Source: Paenibacillus tengchongensis
GTDB lineage: Bacteria > Bacillota > Bacilli > Paenibacillales > Paenibacillaceae
NCBI RefSeq assembly: GCF_008973665.1
Contig: NZ_WACP01000011.1
Coordinates: forward strand, 186,001 to 250,000
Direction: 5' to 3'
Length of the DNA stretch: 64,000 bases
Shown: positions 18,023 through 26,106 of the stretch, one piece after another
Position numbering within the stretch: the first letter of the stretch is position 1
How the letters are laid out: every line of letters starts with the position of its first letter
Position numbers and translations under genes: made by a program
Notes under the pieces: model-generated
Database searches by the model: none
Told to the model about the DNA's origin: nothing
Seen by the model: only the letters and a program-made list of their open reading frames with translations

Positions 18023-18775
18023 TTACTTGGCGTAATATCCGCCGTCGATCGGCAGTTCCACCCCGGTAATGTATGAGGATTCATCCGAAGCCAGGAACAA
18101 TGCACCCTTGGCGATATCTTCCGCAGTGCCGAGACGCTGCAGCGGTGTCTGGGAGAAGAACCATTGCTTCATCTTCTCATCCTTCAGCAGGTCTTCGGTC
18201 ATTGGCGTTTCGATGTAGCCGGGGTGGATCGAATTGGCGCGGATCTTGTGCTTCGCATAATCCACGGCCGTCGCTTTGGTCAGCATACGCACAGCCCCTT
18301 TGCTTGCCGTGTATGGTCCAGCGCCGCTGCCGCCCGTCAGGCCGGCAATCGAAGAGATGTTGATGATGGAGCCGCCTCCGGCTGCAATCATATGCGGAAT
18401 GACCATTTTTTGCCCGATAAAAATACTGGTCAGGTTAATTCGCATCGTGCGTTCCCAATGATCTACGGTTTGCTCCATAAACGGGGTAGGGTCCGAAATG
18501 CCCGCATTGTTGACCAGAATGTCAATCCGTCCGTACGCCTCCACAGCCGCTTCAACCACACGGGTCCAGTCCTGCTCGGAAGTGACGTCCTGCTTAAATC
18601 CGGTGGCTTCGCCGCCGTTCTCCCGGATTTCCCGTACAACCTCCTGAAGCTTGTCTTCCTGCAAATCCGTAATGACCACCTTGGCGCCTTCTTTGGCGAA
18701 CAGCAAGGCATCCGCCTTGCCCATACCTCCGGCCGCTCCTGTAATAATAGCTACCTTATGATCCAATCTGCCCAT
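18023..18775 (-). CDS. Short-chain dehydrogenase/reductase (SDR)
   Basis: A 250-residue classical SDR. The cofactor motif is TGAAGGMG (about 12-19), then NNAG, a catalytic Ser in INISSIAG, and the YTASK catalytic Tyr-Lys pair. The end SYITGVELPIDGG is typical of glucose-1-dehydrogenase or 3-ketoacyl reductase-like members. An Asp after the second strand (VVITDL) suggests NAD preference. It lies directly downstream of a MarR gene on the same strand (2-base gap), so it is probably under MarR control. The substrate is unknown. Confidence 0.9.
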   Translation of the reverse strand: MGRLDHKVAIITGAAGGMGKADALLFAKEGAKVVITDLQEDKLQEVVREIRENGGEATGFKQDVTSEQDWTRVVEAAVEAYGRIDILVNNAGISDPTPFMEQTVDHWERTMRINLTSIFIGQKMVIPHMIAAGGGSIINISSIAGLTGGSGAGPYTASKGAVRMLTKATAVDYAKHKIRANSIHPGYIETPMTEDLLKDEKMKQWFFSQTPLQRLGTAEDIAKGALFLASDESSYITGVELPIDGGYYAK

Positions 18776-18777
18776 GA

Positions 18778-19233
18778 TTATTCCTCCTGTGAATGTGGTT
18801 TAACGCTTCCGTTCTGCTGCTCAAGCTTGCCGATCATCTTCTGATAGGCTTCAATCAGCAGGCTCAACTCCTGATCGGAGAAATCATCCCATACGCCTTC
18901 TGTTAACACCTTGTAACGAGCCAGCATCTGTTCTTCGACCGCCCGCCCGCTATCGGTAATCTTCATGTAGACTTGTCGCCGGTCGGACTCGGAAGCAATA
19001 CGCTCGATATAGCCTTTCTGCACCAGCTTACCTGTCAAGTTTGTTATGGCCGAAAGGGATACACCCAGCATCGCGGCAAAAGAAGAACTCGTCTGCATAT
19101 CCTGCTTGGCCAGCGATTGCAAAATGAAATACTGCGGCGCCGTCAGGCCAGGGTCAAGCAGCTTGGTATAGCTGGCTACCAGAGTCAGCATATGCTTGCT
19201 GATGAGATGGGAAAGCTGCTCCCGGCTGTCCAT
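18778..19233 (-). CDS. MarR family regulator
   Basis: A protein of about 151 residues from the ATG at 19231-19233. The winged helix is clear: LTAPQYFILQSLAKQ, then MLGVSLSAITNLTGKLVQKGYIER with a wing in ESDRRQVYMKIT. It is the first gene of an operon with the SDR. A perfect AT-rich inverted repeat lies about 55 bases upstream and probably serves as its operator. It is likely an autorepressor relieved by a phenolic or oxidising ligand. Confidence 0.9.
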   Translation of the reverse strand: MDSREQLSHLISKHMLTLVASYTKLLDPGLTAPQYFILQSLAKQDMQTSSSFAAMLGVSLSAITNLTGKLVQKGYIERIASESDRRQVYMKITDSGRAVEEQMLARYKVLTEGVWDDFSDQELSLLIEAYQKMIGKLEQQNGSVKPHSQEE

Positions 19234-19285
19234 CCTCAGTCCCCCGATCAAAGATATATAGTTAAAAGCCTTAAATAATTAATAC

Positions 19286-19307
19286 ATTTAAACAATTTAA
19301 ATTTAAA
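19286..19307. promoter_or_regulatory. AT-rich inverted repeats upstream of marR-SDR, candidate operator
   Basis: ATTTAAA-CAA-TTTAAAT (19286-19302) is a perfect inverted repeat, overlapped by the palindrome TTTAAATTTAAA (19296-19307). It lies upstream of the MarR gene. Confidence 0.55.
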
Positions 19308-19340
19308 CTTAATGATGGCAGATGTCAATTGGTAAATAGA

Positions 19341-19375
19341 TGACAAGAAGGCGCCATTAGGGCGCCTTCTTGTCA
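19341..19375. terminator. Strong hairpin terminator for the cellulase gene
   Basis: Fifteen-base arms, TGACAAGAAGGCGCC and its exact complement, surround a five-base loop. On the minus strand it follows the cellulase stop. Confidence 0.8.
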
Positions 19376-19397
19376 TATCACCAGTATATCCGCAAAA

Positions 19398-21059
19398 TCA
19401 AGGCTCCATACCGGATACCAGTATCCCGTTACGGTACACGGTAATCCGCTCATTCGCTGCAAAGCCGGCGGACAGCGGGGCAAAGGAATAGTCATTAGCC
19501 TGGTTATAGCCGGACCAGTCATTCTTATGGATACGGAACTGGATATCCCCGCTGTTTCCGGAGGCAGCCAGCTGGCCGGCACCCGCTTTAAACGAGAATT
19601 CGGCATAGGCATCCGCACCGCTGACCGGTGTACCTAACGGCACGACAGTGGCGATAATATTGGCTTTGCCGATGGCGGCATAATCAATCTCTACCGTTTG
19701 TCCAGTATTTCCTTCACTGGTAAACCAGTAGCGGACCGTCAGCTCGCTCAGCGGGACCGCTACAGTAGAGGCACTTGCGAGCCGCAGATCGGCCCGGATC
19801 GAATTCGTAGAGGTTCCCGTGTCACCCACACGGTACAGGGAAGTGAGGTTGACTACCTCTTGGCCGGGCCCGCCGCCGGGACTGCCTCCGATGGGAGTGA
19901 ACGTAACCGGCTTTATGATCCGGTCCAGCATCAGCTGCTTCGGTCTATTCCAGGTGACCCAGTCATCGAGCAGGAGGCCGCCTGTGTCGCCGCTGTTCGG
20001 ATTAAGGCTCCAATACGTCCAGTACAGCTGATTTGCCCCAATATAATCGACCAGCGCATTTTGCCATTTACCCTCCACGGATACCGTATCCACGCTGCGG
20101 CCGCCGAATTCGCCGGCGATCAGGGGTGCAATGCCTTCCTTGCTGATGTATCCCCAGGTGGCATCCCACAGCGCTGGCATGTTGGCTGGGAAGGCGGGAT
20201 CGCTGAACCAGGTCTGCGAAGCGACGCCGGGGCCGTAATCATGCGGGGAATAGACCACCTGATTCGCTACATTCAGTACGACGGGATAACTGCGCACCCC
20301 GGTCAGATTGCCGCCCCACCAATAGCCGCTTGTATTGCCCTGCACATTCTTCTCGATGCCCTCGACAATGATTAGCCAGTGCGGATTGACGGCGAGAATC
20401 GCATTGCCGGCCCGCTGGGCGGCAAGCCGCCAATCCGTAGCCAGTACACCGGTACCCCAGCTGGCGTCGCCGTGCGGTTCATTGTGGAGATCGGCGCCGA
20501 TGACCACGGGATTGTTCAGGTACCGCTCTGCCAGCATGACCCAATCGCTGATCCAGCGGGACTCGGGATAAGCGGCCGTATACCACAGCGCCGACTGGCC
20601 GCCGGAATCCGGACGGTGGCGGTCCAGAAAGATGCGGATGCCGCGCTGGCCTGCTTTTTCAATCAGCTTATCCATAATTTCAACCGGCTTCAGGCCCGCC
20701 AGATCGGGGTTCTTGGCGTAATCGATGCTGTTGGCCTGGGAGCTTGCGTCAAACATTTGGCTGCAGAAGGGGAGCCGGATGAGGTTGTAGCCTTCCGCCT
20801 TCACCTGATCGAGCACATCATCCATGGAGCGGGACCATAAGCCGTGCGGAGAATAATTGGCGGTCTCGAATCCAAACCAGTTTAGCCCGTTGAACACCGC
20901 CGTGTTGCCGGATGCATCTACAATCTTGTTGCCAGAGGTGTGGAAGTACCCTTCGCCGGCGGCGGCCTGCACTCTGCCGTTCCCGGAATAGGCGGTCAGG
21001 CCTGCCAGCAGCAAGGCTGCCAATACTGCCATGACCAGTCTTTTGACATGCAATAACAT
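19398..21059 (-). CDS. Secreted GH5 endoglucanase with C-terminal CBM3
   Basis: A protein of about 553 residues from an ATG at 21057-21059 that follows GGAGGAACTAGT. A signal peptide (LLHVKRLVMAVLAALLLAGL) is followed by an AAA cleavage region. The GH5 catalytic domain spans about 40-385: FNGLNWFGFET, LHNEPHG with the acid/base Glu, and IAGEFGG with the nucleophile Glu. A Gly/Pro linker (PIGGSPGGGPG) leads to a CBM3-type cellulose-binding domain ending NGILVSGMEP. It hydrolyses beta-1,4-glucans outside the cell. A terminator follows. Its long upstream region (21060-22083) contains further elements described separately. Confidence 0.92.
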   Translation of the reverse strand: MLLHVKRLVMAVLAALLLAGLTAYSGNGRVQAAAGEGYFHTSGNKIVDASGNTAVFNGLNWFGFETANYSPHGLWSRSMDDVLDQVKAEGYNLIRLPFCSQMFDASSQANSIDYAKNPDLAGLKPVEIMDKLIEKAGQRGIRIFLDRHRPDSGGQSALWYTAAYPESRWISDWVMLAERYLNNPVVIGADLHNEPHGDASWGTGVLATDWRLAAQRAGNAILAVNPHWLIIVEGIEKNVQGNTSGYWWGGNLTGVRSYPVVLNVANQVVYSPHDYGPGVASQTWFSDPAFPANMPALWDATWGYISKEGIAPLIAGEFGGRSVDTVSVEGKWQNALVDYIGANQLYWTYWSLNPNSGDTGGLLLDDWVTWNRPKQLMLDRIIKPVTFTPIGGSPGGGPGQEVVNLTSLYRVGDTGTSTNSIRADLRLASASTVAVPLSELTVRYWFTSEGNTGQTVEIDYAAIGKANIIATVVPLGTPVSGADAYAEFSFKAGAGQLAASGNSGDIQFRIHKNDWSGYNQANDYSFAPLSAGFAANERITVYRNGILVSGMEP

Positions 21060-21511
21060 ACTAGTTCCTCCTTCAATAGATGGAATGAAGTCAGACTGTA
21101 TATCATACGAAGGAAGAGAAACCGTATTCACACAGAAGTGCCTCTAAATGTGGCAAAATAACAAATAATGGATATTTTTTGGCTGGTTCATTTTCTTTCT
21201 TTGCTTTCGCAACGTTTTGCATGTTATAGCCCACTACTGATTATAGCGGGCAAGGCTTTCCGGTATCTTTCAGATAGGGCCCCAGGAAAACAAAACGGTT
21301 AAGGTGGGAAAAGGTTGAATTACAATTGCGAAAAATGTGGAAAAACGATGAAAAATGTTTTGGAGAAGGTTATACATATGATTTCCGAATGTCCCCAAAA
21401 GGGCAGCAGTTCAAAATGATACAAGTGGTATAAGCTTAGACATTATCCTAAATGAAGGGCAAAGACTATTATTCGACATTTAACGACGAAATAAGGGATG
21501 TAATACATGTA

Positions 21512-21542
21512 TTGACAGTTGATCTAGTGGCCGTGATATACT
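21512..21542 (+). promoter_or_regulatory. Predicted promoter of a candidate non-coding RNA
   Basis: TTGACA (21512-21517) and TATACT (21537-21542) lie 19 bases apart, with an extended -10 (TGA before TATACT). No ORF follows before a terminator at 21761-21816. Confidence 0.5.
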
Positions 21543-21548
21543 GTATTC

Positions 21549-21816
21549 ACTGCTATTTATATGGTACTTATTAACTAATTAAACAACTGGTAAACATCAT
21601 AATTTGTAGGTTTATGAAATATCTTGCATATCGAAATTGCGCCAAAAGACCTTATTTTTAGATGAGCTATAGATCAATCAGGATTGACGGTTTTGCATAA
21701 CAAAGGTAATCAAGTCATTTTACTCATTACTCGTAGTTACTAGTGAACTGTTACTAGCGGAGCGGAGTATCGCTGTCAACGACATGCGACATTCTGACTC
21801 CGCTTTTTTGTTTTTT
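21549..21816 (+). ncRNA. Candidate small RNA of about 260 nt (no ORF)
   Basis: The interval between the promoter at 21512-21542 and a terminator has no ORF with a ribosome binding site. The terminator stem is AGCGGAGT (21761-21768) with ACTCCGCT (21797-21804), an inner TCGC/GCGA stem, and two T runs (CTTTTTTGTTTTTT). It lies in the 1-kb gap between the cellulase and a sigma factor gene. The RNA class is not recognised. It could also be a long leader of the sigma gene that terminates early. Confidence 0.4.
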
Positions 21817-21950
21817 ATAAGGTTTTCTGATCAAAAATGCTGCATGAAACACGGAAGCACCTAAGCTTATTTGAACATTGAAAATCCGATAATTAAAGCT
21901 TGCCTGGTCACATGGAAACCGATCAGAGGACGGGAACGAACAAATATAAA

Positions 21951-21966
21951 TTGTAAGCGCTTACAT
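21951..21966. promoter_or_regulatory. Catabolite-response element (cre)
   Basis: TTGTAAGCGCTTACAT fits the Bacillus cre consensus WTGNAARCGNWWWCAW at every position and contains a perfect 14-base palindrome. It lies 117 bases upstream of the sigma factor at 22084, suggesting CcpA control of that gene. Confidence 0.75.
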
Positions 21967-22083
21967 TTTAAAGTCTAGCATGTACTCTCTATTTCCCAGA
22001 GAGACTTTGCATCTTTTGGAAGAGATAAAGCGACAACTCATAGTACTGGCTTCGCTAACGCAAAATTCCTGAGGAGGAATAGT

Positions 22084-22611
22084 ATGGATAAAACAACAGT
22101 TCAAGATTTTGATATTAATTCTTTAAACCCCATTTTTAATTTTGTTCTAAAAGGGGTGCGCCGGGAAGATCGTGAGGATGTGAAGAGCGAGTCCATTGTA
22201 AGGATCTTAAACGCTATTGAAAATGACAAAATCAAAAAAGATGTGTTTACCTTCGCCCACACCGTTGTTCAACGCACTGTATATGATTATTACCGGAAAA
22301 ATAAACGAATGATAACAAGAGCTTCTACTTTGGTGAATTTCTGCGATGGAACGGATGAAGAGCGGGGATCAACCAATGAATATTTCAGCTTCAAAACAGA
22401 AGAATATGGCTATCGAATTTCCGATATCCGCAATGATTACCGTATTAACCGCTCCTCATTCACTGCTCAGGAAAGTAAGATTATTGAATTTATGCTGTTC
22501 ACTGAAGAAGGCATAGATATGAAGCCTACGGAAATTTCCAATCATCTCGGAATCAATAAGTCCCATGCATCACGCGCCATGACCAAATTTAAAAAACTAT
22601 GTCAAGCCTAA
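22084..22611 (+). CDS. Small sigma-70 family factor (ECF-size), first regulator of the 22-29 kb locus
   Basis: A 175-residue protein. Region 2 covers about residues 15-85 (REDREDVKSESIVRILNAIE, then TFAHTVVQRTVYDYYRKNKR). Region 4 covers about 125-172 (LTAQES-like FTAQESKIIEFML, then TEISNHLGINKSHASRAMTKF). The DNA-binding helix is in the last part. It starts at an ATG after GGAGGAATAGT. No anti-sigma gene is adjacent. The three downstream units of this locus carry an ECF-type promoter, and this factor is the best candidate to read it. A cre site upstream suggests carbon control. Confidence 0.85.
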   Translation: MDKTTVQDFDINSLNPIFNFVLKGVRREDREDVKSESIVRILNAIENDKIKKDVFTFAHTVVQRTVYDYYRKNKRMITRASTLVNFCDGTDEERGSTNEYFSFKTEEYGYRISDIRNDYRINRSSFTAQESKIIEFMLFTEEGIDMKPTEISNHLGINKSHASRAMTKFKKLCQA

Positions 22612-22653
22612 CTATATTCGGATAATTAAACTAAGAATAGCATATCAAAAAAA

Positions 22654-22708
22654 CAGCTGCAACATTTTTGTCACAGACAAATGTGTTTAAGGGTATCTGC
22701 AGCTTTAT
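22654..22708. terminator. Compound hairpin after the sigma gene
   Basis: AGCTGCA pairs with TGCAGCT over a loop that contains its own ACATTT...AAATGT-type stem. The T run (TTTTTTT) lies on the minus-strand side, so termination of plus-strand transcripts is less certain. Confidence 0.45.
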
Positions 22709-22714
22709 AATGTA

Positions 22715-22743
22715 TTGACTTTATACAATACAACGCCTTTTAT
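22715..22743 (+). promoter_or_regulatory. Predicted sigma-A promoter for 22826-23362
   Basis: TTGACT and TTTTAT are separated by 17 bases, about 83 bases before the start codon. The ECF-type motif of the later units is absent here. Confidence 0.45.
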
Positions 22744-22825
22744 TTACCCAATGTATATCAGTCTGAAACAGGTGAAAGAAAAATATTTTGTACTGCTTTA
22801 GATATGGATTGAAAGGAGCATGAAT

Positions 22826-23362
22826 ATGCCATCATCTGGTATAAAGGTATGGGGAAATACCCAACTTGCCCCTCAGCGGCTAGTGGTTAAAGATATCAAC
22901 GATACGTTTGTAATTAATGTTAACGATACAGAGTTCAGTATTACTTTGGATGCAGGATCGTACCCGACAAGTCATGAGCATTTCACCTCGAATTTTGTGC
23001 AGCATGTCAACGATAAGCTTCTGGAGGCAAACTGCCCTGTTACTGCAAAGGCAGGGGGGATCCATGATGATGATCCAAGAACTGTGCTGATTTTTGAAGC
23101 CAACGATATTTCCGAAGAAGCTACAATGGGCGTAGAAGGAAGCGGCGCTGAACAATTTATCGGGGCCATGCCGTATGAGGTTCAACCGGCAGTCACTGAA
23201 CAGGTGATGCTGGATATACCTGCGAGTATCAGGGTAAAAAAGACGGAAAGTACTCATCTACAAACTTCTGTCAGTGTGTTTCGCGGATCAAATGTGAGCA
23301 TACCGGGAGCCTTGGTTGTTTTAAAATATGTGATATTAAGTAGGATTATGGTAAGAAGATAA
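22826..23362 (+). CDS. Unknown protein, beta-rich, structural-looking, 178 aa
   Basis: The ATG at 22826 is eight bases after AAAGGAG; the ATG at 22820 is too close. The protein is beta-rich and soluble. VKDINDTFVINVNDTEFSIT, DAGSYPTSHEHFTSNFVQHV and the later VLIFEANDISEEATMGVEG recall modules of phage tail or flagellar hook-associated proteins in which a fibre protein holds a short sampled interval, but no family is certain. The final 25 residues (VLKYVILSRIMVRR) change character to hydrophobic and basic, so a frameshift near 23300 cannot be excluded. Confidence 0.6.
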   Translation: MPSSGIKVWGNTQLAPQRLVVKDINDTFVINVNDTEFSITLDAGSYPTSHEHFTSNFVQHVNDKLLEANCPVTAKAGGIHDDDPRTVLIFEANDISEEATMGVEGSGAEQFIGAMPYEVQPAVTEQVMLDIPASIRVKKTESTHLQTSVSVFRGSNVSIPGALVVLKYVILSRIMVRR

Positions 23363-23396
23363 ATAGGCAACGGATACTGTTCCTTATTTGCCGCCG

Positions 23397-23418
23397 GACC
23401 CGTGAAGGGTCTTTTTTT
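23397..23418 (+). terminator. Terminator before ECF-type promoter P1
   Basis: GACCC-GTGAA-GGGTC is followed by seven T residues. Confidence 0.75.
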
Positions 23419-23423
23419 ATGCT

Positions 23424-23453
23424 CAACTTTTTCCGGGCTTGAAACGACCACTA
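23424..23453 (+). promoter_or_regulatory. ECF-type promoter P1 (CAAC-N17-CGACCACTA)
   Basis: CAAC at 23424-23427 and CGACCACTA at 23445-23453 are separated by exactly 17 bases, as in P2 and P3 of this locus. The -35 AAC and -10 CGAC elements resemble those of Bacillus ECF factors such as SigX (TGTAAC-N17-CGAC). It drives the operon from 23483 to 26630. Confidence 0.75.
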
Positions 23454-23482
23454 TAATTAGCAGGCAATTGCGGGAGGTGGTC

Positions 23483-23566
23483 ATGCTTGGGCTTGGGCCT
23501 ATCGTACAACGTTACGCTGTTGCACAGGATCAGCGAGAACTCAGGAATGGTGATGAAACCGGATGA
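23483..23566 (+). CDS. Leader micro-ORF, 27 aa, coupled to the metallopeptidase
   Basis: The ATG at 23483 follows GGGAGGTGG by a good distance, and the frame ends at TGA 23564-23566, overlapping the ATG of the next gene by four bases (ATGA). The peptide begins MLGLGPIVQRYAVAQDQREL. It is the first possible coding unit after P1. It may be a real microprotein or a translational coupler for the metallopeptidase, whose own ribosome binding site is poor. Confidence 0.55.
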   Translation: MLGLGPIVQRYAVAQDQRELRNGDETG

Positions 23567-24684
23567 TTGAGAGAATAATTGCAGGAGGGCGTCTAGACCC
23601 GCCATATTGGCCTACCAAAACGTATCCGTGTTTTGTTGGACGGGAAATTCAGATTCCCAGAACGGCCGATGTCAGCAGGGTTATCACGGACCGCTTTCGG
23701 CTGACAGAATCTGCAGAAGTGTACGCGGTCTCCTTCAAGACAGACAGCACAGATTTCAGGGACTACTGGAATCTAACCGTCAGCGGCAGGGAAGTGGCCA
23801 GAAATATTCACTGTCTTAATTATGAGGAAGGTCTCTACTTTCAGGTAGTGCTGCCGGTGCAAGCGGGCCAAGAGATTTATTTCGAATTTCACACGGCCGA
23901 CGGAGCTGCGAGAAACATAGGGATCATGCTCCATCTGTTGTCTGATCCCGGGGTTTATTTGGAACTAGTGGGTACAACCGACCTGGGGAATTATCCTGAT
24001 CCGCCACCGGAGCTGCCAGGCAGCGGACAACCGGCCTATCCGCCTGCCAACGGAAGCATTTCTCTTCCTGTTGCATGGTCTCCGTTTGAAACAGCAAGTG
24101 CTGCAGAGGCATGGGCAAGCGCACTGGGTGTCCATTGCAATTTTGCGGGGAAGACCGATGCGGCAAATTATGTCACTGAAGCTCTTGCACTGTTGTTTAA
24201 TACATGTGGCGGATTCGCCGACATGGTCATGCGCTATCCTCTTAATATCAATATCAAGGACGGGCAGGGAGCAAACGGGTATTTTAACCCTCCTACTAAT
24301 GAAGTGGTGGTAAGCAGAACTTATCCGTTTCAAAATGCCGGGACCATTGCCCAAGCTGAATATGAAACCGGACAGAAATCCTCTCCACATCAATTGCGGA
24401 CCGTTATTCATGAGATTGGGCACTGGCTGCACTTTCATCATGCCGGAGAATCGATGTTTTACCAATATTCTGCCCTCGATCCGGATAATTACGGGAGCCA
24501 GACGATATTGTCCAATGCGGATGCCGCCTATATCTCCAATCATTTATGTAATTACGCGACAAAATGGTTTCCTATTGAACTCATACCAGAAACGTTTACC
24601 GCAAAAATGACCGGAGTCCCTGTGGATTCTAAAATATGGGAATGGTATGAGCAGTATGGCGGATTTCAATGTTCCGGATGGTAA
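23563..24684 (+). CDS. Putative zinc metallopeptidase with N-terminal beta-domain
   Basis: A 373-residue protein. Residues 1-140 form a beta-rich domain (FVGREIQIPRTADVSRVITD and FRDYWNLTVSG) of unknown type. A Pro-rich linker (about 145-165) leads to a peptidase-like domain with HEIGHWLHFHH (283-293). This gives HExxH (H283, E284, H287) and a His at the position of the third metzincin ligand (H293), though the usual metzincin Gly is replaced by His. Later EMWYEQYGG-like residues (WEWYEQYGGF) occur near the end. There is no signal peptide. It starts an operon of small proteins. Comparable HExxH proteins occur near phage morphogenesis genes, but the substrate is unknown. Confidence 0.72.
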   Translation: MIERIIAGGRLDPPYWPTKTYPCFVGREIQIPRTADVSRVITDRFRLTESAEVYAVSFKTDSTDFRDYWNLTVSGREVARNIHCLNYEEGLYFQVVLPVQAGQEIYFEFHTADGAARNIGIMLHLLSDPGVYLELVGTTDLGNYPDPPPELPGSGQPAYPPANGSISLPVAWSPFETASAAEAWASALGVHCNFAGKTDAANYVTEALALLFNTCGGFADMVMRYPLNINIKDGQGANGYFNPPTNEVVVSRTYPFQNAGTIAQAEYETGQKSSPHQLRTVIHEIGHWLHFHHAGESMFYQYSALDPDNYGSQTILSNADAAYISNHLCNYATKWFPIELIPETFTAKMTGVPVDSKIWEWYEQYGGFQCSGW

Positions 24685-24726
24685 CATACAACGCCGGATG
24701 TTAAATGCGATTTGGGAGTGAGTCTT

Positions 24727-24945
24727 TTGGATATAACAGCGCCTTGTGTTTTTTGCAGACATTTTAACCGTGATGAAAGAAGTAAAATGACCTGTTTGGC
24801 TTTTCCTAACGGGATCCCCAAAGAGATTCAGATGTCAAAAGTGCTGCATACGGCTCATTATCCCGGCGATAACGGATATACGTACCAGAGAATCAGTGAT
24901 CAGCACGATTATTTCTCATTGTTCCAACCGGAAGATCAGTTGTAG
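24727..24945 (+). CDS. Small Cys-rich protein resembling phage-morphogenesis neighbours, 72 aa
   Basis: A TTG at 24727 follows GGGAGTG and is preferred. CVFCRHFNRDERSKMTCLAF carries three cysteines (CxxC then C), followed by PNGIPKEI and HYPGDNGYTYQ. This C-x2-C ... C-x-A-F-P-x-G-I-P pattern is known from small proteins encoded beside MuF-type phage head proteins and may bind zinc. It sits 42 bases after the metallopeptidase on the same transcript. Confidence 0.6.
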   Translation: MDITAPCVFCRHFNRDERSKMTCLAFPNGIPKEIQMSKVLHTAHYPGDNGYTYQRISDQHDYFSLFQPEDQL

Positions 24946-24959
24946 AAAGGGGTGGCGGC

Positions 24960-25295
24960 ATGGTTGGATTCATGAATTATTGTCCCCATTGCGGAGGCGA
25001 ATCTAATTTTGTGCCTGAGGAAATGGAATGTGATAAGACGCTGGTATTGTGGTGCCGGCATTGTCAAAATTTTATTAATCAGACGCTAACGCTTGAGACC
25101 ATAAGAAGGTGGTGGATACGCTATGAAGAAGGGGAAGAAACGGTGGTACCGCCGATTGGCAAACATGCTCTGGAAGAATTGCTGCTCATCCAAACCCGGC
25201 TTAATGCAGTGAACACCGGAATTCTTGAGAAAATCGAACTACACTTGAAAGATTTTTTCGGGTACAACTACAGGGAAGAAGGTGCGCGCGGGTGA
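24960..25295 (+). CDS. Zinc-ribbon protein, 111 aa, unknown
   Basis: Two CxxC pairs (NYCPHCGGESN and VLWCRHCQNF), spaced about 28 residues apart, form a likely zinc ribbon at residues 8-39. A basic-aromatic segment (TIRRWWIRYEEGEE) and an amphipathic helical tail follow. AAAGGGGTGG precedes the ATG. The last four bases overlap the next gene's GTG. A role in nucleic acid or protein binding is possible but not shown. Confidence 0.65.
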   Translation: MVGFMNYCPHCGGESNFVPEEMECDKTLVLWCRHCQNFINQTLTLETIRRWWIRYEEGEETVVPPIGKHALEELLLIQTRLNAVNTGILEKIELHLKDFFGYNYREEGARG

Positions 25296-25636
25296 AGGTG
25301 CGGATTATGGCCGAATTTTGCTTTGACAACGGGGAAAAGAAACAGCTGGAGTGGCATATTGCAGATCCGGCAATGGTATACGGTCACCCCGAGCATCCTG
25401 TCAAAACCACGCTGGAGAGTGCTGCGGAAGTTCAGGATCATTATATGAAGCATTTCCGGAAAATGCATACAAACGGCGAGGTATTTACTGTTCGGACAGC
25501 GACTGGCGAAGCTGCGGGACTTCCCTTCTCCAAAGTCTCCTGGTGGATACTGAATGTTGAACAAATTGAGGAAATGATCAGGCAATCGATCAGCGAAGGA
25601 GACCTATATGAATCTGTTTCGACAACAAAAGGATGA
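25292..25636 (+). CDS. Hypothetical protein, 114 aa
   Basis: A GTG at 25292 overlaps the previous stop (GTGA), indicating coupling. The product is soluble, with ICxxG-like features absent. Notable stretches are KVRIMAEFCFDNGEKKQLEW, PVKTTLESAAEVQDHYMKHF and WWILNVEQIEEMIRQSI. The second half looks helical. It overlaps the next ORF by 29 bases in another frame. No family is recognised. Confidence 0.6.
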   Translation: MKVRIMAEFCFDNGEKKQLEWHIADPAMVYGHPEHPVKTTLESAAEVQDHYMKHFRKMHTNGEVFTVRTATGEAAGLPFSKVSWWILNVEQIEEMIRQSISEGDLYESVSTTKG

Positions 25637-26075
25637 AGTTTCCATAAATCCGTATCACATTGTAAACGAGCTTCGACTGAAGGAAATGATGGCCAGGATT
25701 GAAGAACTCGAAAACGTTCTTGCCGAAGCGACACGCTGCATTGAAGCTCAGGCAGCACTTATTGAACAACAGCAATTGCTGGATGAGTTGATTAAAGCCG
25801 GTGAGGAATATGTCAATCCGGTGAGCACCCCTTCATTTCCCGGGGATTTCCAGGCGTATTTCGCTTCAGATGGACTTTACGGAAAAAGCGGTAAGGGCCG
25901 TGTTCAGCAGATCATTGACATGGCATATGGCCGGGCGGAGGAATGCAAGCTTATTGACGGGGAATATGTGGCTTTTACCGACAACAATATCCTTGTTGCC
26001 GTCGTTCGCTGTGACGGGGAGTATACAACTTTTGTCGCAGAAAATTACTATGCCCACAATGGACAAAGCAAATAA
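25608..26075 (+). CDS. Hypothetical coiled-coil protein, 155 aa
   Basis: The ATG at 25608 follows AAGGAGACC. Residues 20-62 form a coiled coil (ELRLKEMMARIEELENVLAE and on to QQQLLDELIKAG). The remainder is mixed (FASDGLYGKSGKGRVQQIID and DGEYVAFTDNNILVAVV). It is unlike known sigma, anti-sigma or toxin families. Part of the metallopeptidase operon. Confidence 0.6.
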   Translation: MNLFRQQKDEVSINPYHIVNELRLKEMMARIEELENVLAEATRCIEAQAALIEQQQLLDELIKAGEEYVNPVSTPSFPGDFQAYFASDGLYGKSGKGRVQQIIDMAYGRAEECKLIDGEYVAFTDNNILVAVVRCDGEYTTFVAENYYAHNGQSK

Positions 26076-26106
26076 TTATGTCATTGCTCATACGGAGGGA
26101 ATTGGT

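Noticed and set aside
22730..22760. CAAC-N17-TGTATATCA upstream of 22826, a possible fourth ECF promoter
   Set aside because: Spacing fits, but only three of nine -10 bases agree with CGACCACTA, so a sigma-A promoter is preferred.
25870..26106. Upstream extension of the 26107-26394 gene
   Set aside because: It overlaps the coiled-coil gene in another frame; the GTG at 26107 has the proper ribosome binding site.
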